Part shown: positions 61,464-64,000 of the stretch, piece by piece
Layout: each line of letters starts with the position of its first letter
Position numbering within the stretch: the first letter of the stretch is position 1
Source of the DNA: Halorubrum aethiopicum
GTDB taxonomy: Archaea; Halobacteriota; Halobacteria; Halobacteriales; Haloferacaceae
Length of the DNA stretch: 64,000 nt
Assembly (NCBI RefSeq): GCF_001542905.1
Contig: NZ_LOAJ01000001.1
Span: forward strand, 62,001-126,000
Direction of reading: 5' to 3'
Made by a program: the position numbers and the translations under genes
Notes under the pieces: model-generated
The model's input: the letters and a program-made list of their open reading frames with translations, nothing else
The model's database searches: none
Told to the model about the DNA's origin: nothing

Positions 61464-61883
61464 ATGAGCGTCGAAGGGGCGGAACGGACCATCCGCTGTC
61501 TGGTCGCGAAGGTCGGGCTCGACGGCCACGACCGTGGCGCACACGTGATCGCGCGGGCGTTCCGCGACGCGGGCTTCGAGGTGGTCTACTCGGGGCTCCA
61601 CCGCGCGCCCGAGGAGATCGTCCAGGCGGCGGTCCAGGAGGACGTCGACGTCCTCGGCATCTCGATCCTCTCGGGGGCGCACAACACCCTCGTGCCGAAG
61701 GTGATCGACGGGCTCAAAGAGTACGGCGCGTTCGAGGACACCCTGATCCTCGTCGGCGGGATAATCCCCGAGGACGACGTGGCTGAGCTGAAGGACCTCG
61801 GCGTCGCGGAGGTGTTCGGCCCGGGGACGCCGATGTCGGAGACGATCGAGTTCGTCCGGAACAACGCCCCGGAGCGCGAGTAG
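61464..61883 (+). CDS. Methylmalonyl-CoA mutase, cobalamin-binding subunit
   Basis: A 139-residue B12-binding domain protein, the small subunit of methylmalonyl-CoA mutase. The signature is KVGLDGHDRGAHVIARAF (D-x-H-x2-G, His as axial ligand). It is followed by ISILSGAHNTLVPKVIDGL and LVGGIIPEDD. The mutase isomerises succinyl-CoA and methylmalonyl-CoA, feeding propionate. The large subunit is not in the window. Its TAG directly precedes the meaB ATG. The start at 61464 follows family length. Confidence 0.92.
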   Translation: MSVEGAERTIRCLVAKVGLDGHDRGAHVIARAFRDAGFEVVYSGLHRAPEEIVQAAVQEDVDVLGISILSGAHNTLVPKVIDGLKEYGAFEDTLILVGGIIPEDDVAELKDLGVAEVFGPGTPMSETIEFVRNNAPERE

Positions 61884-63107
61884 ATGTCCGGACCGGACGC
61901 GAACGGCGAGACGGGCTCGGCCCGCGAGCGGTCCGGGTCCGCCGAGGGAGGGGTGGAGCTCCGCGACCGGGACGCCGAACTCCTCGAGAGCCTCCTCGCC
62001 GGGGACCACCGCGCGCTCGCCCGCGTCATCACCCGGATCGAGGAGCGCGATCCGGGGTACCGCGGGCTCGTCTCGGCGCTGTACGGCCACACCGGCGGGG
62101 CGGACGTGATCGGCGTGACGGGCGCGCCCGGCGCGGGCAAGTCCACGCTCGTCGACAAGCTCGCGGCGGCCTATCGCGAGCGGGGCGACACCGTCGGGGT
62201 CGTCGCCGTCGATCCCTCCTCGCCGTACTCCGGCGGCGCGGTGCTCGGCGACCGGATCCGGATGGCCTCGAACGTCGGCGACATGGACGTGTTCTTCCGG
62301 TCGATGAGCGCGCGCGGCCAACTGGGCGGGCTCTCGATGGCGACCGCGGACGCGGTGAAGGCGCTCGACGCCTTCGGGAAGGACGTGATCCTGATAGAGA
62401 CCGTGGGAGCCGGACAGAACGAGGTGGACGTGGTCCGCACCGCGGACACCGTCGCGGTGCTGGTCCAGCCCGGCTCCGGCGACGACGTCCAGACGCTGAA
62501 GGCGGGAATCTTGGAGATCGGCGACGTCTTCGTCGTCAACAAGGCCGACGTCGACGGCGCGGAACGCGCCCTCGCGGAGTTAGAGGAGATGGTCCACAGA
62601 CGGGAGGGGTCGACCGCGACCCCGGAAGCCGGCGCGGGCCATCACGGCCCGCACGGCGGCGGGGTGCCGGACGCCGTCGATGCCGACGACCTCGACGATG
62701 CCGACGACCCCGACGACTCCGACGACCCCGACGACTCCGACGACCCCGACGCCACCGACGACCTCGACGCCGCCGACGACGAGTGGACGCCCGAGGTGTT
62801 GGGAACCGTCGCGGAGACGGGCGAGGGCGTCGAGGAGCTGATCGCCGCGTTCGACGCGCACGCGGCCCACCTCCGCGAGTCCGGCGAACTGGCTCGGACC
62901 CGGCGGCGGCGGTACGCCGAGGAGATCCGGACGCTGGTGCGCGCGGACGTCGGCGCGCTCGCGGCCGAGGCGATCGAGCGCCGCGGAGGGATCGAGACGC
63001 TCGCGGACCGCGTCCGAACGGGGGAGACGGACCCGTACGGCGTCGCGGCCGAGATCGTCGACCCGATCGCGGCGTGTCTCGAGGCCGACGATCCGGACGG
63101 GGAGTAG
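61884..63107 (+). CDS. meaB: MeaB-type GTPase chaperone of methylmalonyl-CoA mutase
   Basis: A 407-residue G3E-family GTPase (ArgK/MeaB) that protects the mutase B12 site. Walker A is GAPGAGKSTLV (about residues 79-89), with VGVVAVDPSSPYSGGAVLGD and the switch LIETVGAGQNEVDVV. The NKAD specificity motif is present (VVNKADVDGA). Between it and the C-terminal dimerisation helices lies an Asp-rich low-complexity insertion (about residues 268-300, repeats of D-D-P/S-D), unlike the usual compact MeaB. It starts at 61884, with no bases between it and the B12-subunit stop. Confidence 0.9.
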   Translation: MSGPDANGETGSARERSGSAEGGVELRDRDAELLESLLAGDHRALARVITRIEERDPGYRGLVSALYGHTGGADVIGVTGAPGAGKSTLVDKLAAAYRERGDTVGVVAVDPSSPYSGGAVLGDRIRMASNVGDMDVFFRSMSARGQLGGLSMATADAVKALDAFGKDVILIETVGAGQNEVDVVRTADTVAVLVQPGSGDDVQTLKAGILEIGDVFVVNKADVDGAERALAELEEMVHRREGSTATPEAGAGHHGPHGGGVPDAVDADDLDDADDPDDSDDPDDSDDPDATDDLDAADDEWTPEVLGTVAETGEGVEELIAAFDAHAAHLRESGELARTRRRRYAEEIRTLVRADVGALAAEAIERRGGIETLADRVRTGETDPYGVAAEIVDPIAACLEADDPDGE

Positions 63108-63122
63108 CCGACGACTCCCACG

Positions 63123-63130
63123 ACTTTAAG
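63123..63130 (+). promoter_or_regulatory. TATA box of the terminal hydrolase gene
   Basis: ACTTTAAG lies 25-32 bases before ATG 63155, giving a leaderless start directly after the meaB stop. Confidence 0.5.
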
Positions 63131-63154
63131 TCGCCCGCGAACCAACAGTTTTCC

Positions 63155-64000
63155 ATGAGACTCAGGAACCTCGCCGGGACGGCCCTCCTCGGCGTCGGCG
63201 CGCTGGCGGCGGCGAACGTCGGGCTCCGCTACGAAGACGAACTGGAATCGCCGCTCGTCGGCGAGGACGGCACCTTCCGCTGGCGCGGCATGGACGTCGC
63301 CTACACCGAGGGCGGCGACCCCGAGGACCCCGACCTCGTGCTCCTCCACGGGATCAACGCCGCCGGCTCCGCCGGGGAGTGGCGCGAGGTCTTCGGCGAC
63401 CTCACCGCCGACCACCACGTCGTCGCGCCCGACCTTCCCGGATACGGGCGGTCGGACCGGCCGCCGCTCCGGTACTCCGCGGCGCTGTACGAGGACTTCG
63501 TCGGCGACTTCCTCGCCGAGTTCGACGAGCCCGCCGTGGTCGCCTCGTCGCTGTCGGCGGCGTACGCGGCCGGGGCGCTCGCGGGCGACTCCGCGAGGGA
63601 GGACCTCGAGGTGAGCGGGTTCGTCGGCGTCTGTCCCACGGCCGTCGCCGGACCGAGCCCGCCGAAGCCCTGGCTCCGGGAGCTGATCCGGTCGCCGCTC
63701 GTCGGCTCGGCGGTCTTCAACCTGATCGCCTCGAAGCCCTCGATCCGGTACTTCAACGCCGACCACGGCTACTACGACCCCGACGCCCCCACCGAGGAGT
63801 GGGTCGACTACGAGTGGCGGACCAGCCACGTCGAGAACGCGCGGTTCGCGCCGGCGTCGTTCGTGTCGGGGTACCTCAACAGCGACGTCGACCTGGCGGC
63901 CGCACTCGCCGATCTCGAGGTACCCCCCACGATCGTGTGGGGCCGCGAGGCCGACGTGAGCCCGCTCTCGGACGGCCGCGAGCTCGCGGACGCGTCGGGC
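63155..64000 (+). CDS. Alpha/beta hydrolase, cut by the window end
   Basis: At least 282 residues, running off the right edge. The N-terminus is hydrophobic (LAGTALLGVGALAAANVGL), probably an uncleaved membrane anchor or signal. The fold follows: VLLHGINAAGSAGEW (oxyanion), VVAPDLPGYGRSDRP, the nucleophile region VVASSLSAAYAAG with Ser in S-L-S-A, and a strand TIVWGREADVSPLS with the acid. The catalytic His would be beyond the window. No partner gene is visible. Confidence 0.75.
   Translation, partial: MRLRNLAGTALLGVGALAAANVGLRYEDELESPLVGEDGTFRWRGMDVAYTEGGDPEDPDLVLLHGINAAGSAGEWREVFGDLTADHHVVAPDLPGYGRSDRPPLRYSAALYEDFVGDFLAEFDEPAVVASSLSAAYAAGALAGDSAREDLEVSGFVGVCPTAVAGPSPPKPWLRELIRSPLVGSAVFNLIASKPSIRYFNADHGYYDPDAPTEEWVDYEWRTSHVENARFAPASFVSGYLNSDVDLAAALADLEVPPTIVWGREADVSPLSDGRELADASG

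Overview
The window is chromosomal DNA of a haloarchaeon. It is very GC-rich. The proteins are acidic and rich in Asp and Glu. Promoters have archaeal TATA boxes 24-33 bases upstream of start codons with little or no leader, and the gene set is archaeal (thermosome, pelota, TFS start, tRNA-Ser without encoded CCA, RlmE with a TRAM domain). Halorubrum or a close relative is my best guess, but nothing here fixes the genus.

Core part, 1-28.3 kb: the first codons of transcription factor S, two conserved Cys-containing proteins, a KaiC/RadA-like ATPase, a GHMP kinase, a thioesterase, a cupin, an E1-like/YcaO fusion, the regulator TbsP divergent from glyA, a structured intergenic repeat (9.6-9.9 kb), two ornithine cyclodeaminase/alanine dehydrogenase homologues, a MATE exporter, pelota, small membrane and hypothetical proteins, ridA, tRNA-Ser(GGA), a pseudokinase/solute-binding-protein fusion, the thermosome, a histidine kinase, dihydrofolate reductase and rlmE.

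Accessory island, about 28.3-51.7 kb: A+T content rises visibly, codon use changes and gene density falls. It holds two tyrosine integrases (29.7 and 41.1 kb), a six-gene type I restriction-modification operon (coiled-coil gene, rmeR-like, hsdM, hsdS, hsdR, YgjP-type peptidase), two stand-alone PD-(D/E)XK nuclease candidates, a small module bracketed by inverted repeats (44.1-45.4 kb), and a run of six genes at 45.5-51.0 kb in which every product carries a predicted winged helix. One of the six is a HerA-type ATPase and one resembles HEPN/DUF4145 proteins. The run ends in four genes with 1-4 base overlaps. I regard it as the best candidate for an undescribed, possibly defensive, system. Paralogous small genes lie near both ends of the island (29.2 and 51.3 kb).

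Metabolic/metal segment, 51.8-58.6 kb: glutathionyl-hydroquinone reductase-like protein, membrane protein, amidohydrolase, alpha/beta hydrolase, and a CopB-type heavy-metal ATPase preceded by a SHOCT membrane protein. Then come an epoxide-hydrolase-like gene with a flavoprotein gene broken by two homopolymer frameshifts (59.0-61.3 kb), the methylmalonyl-CoA mutase B12 subunit with its chaperone MeaB, and an alpha/beta hydrolase cut by the window end.
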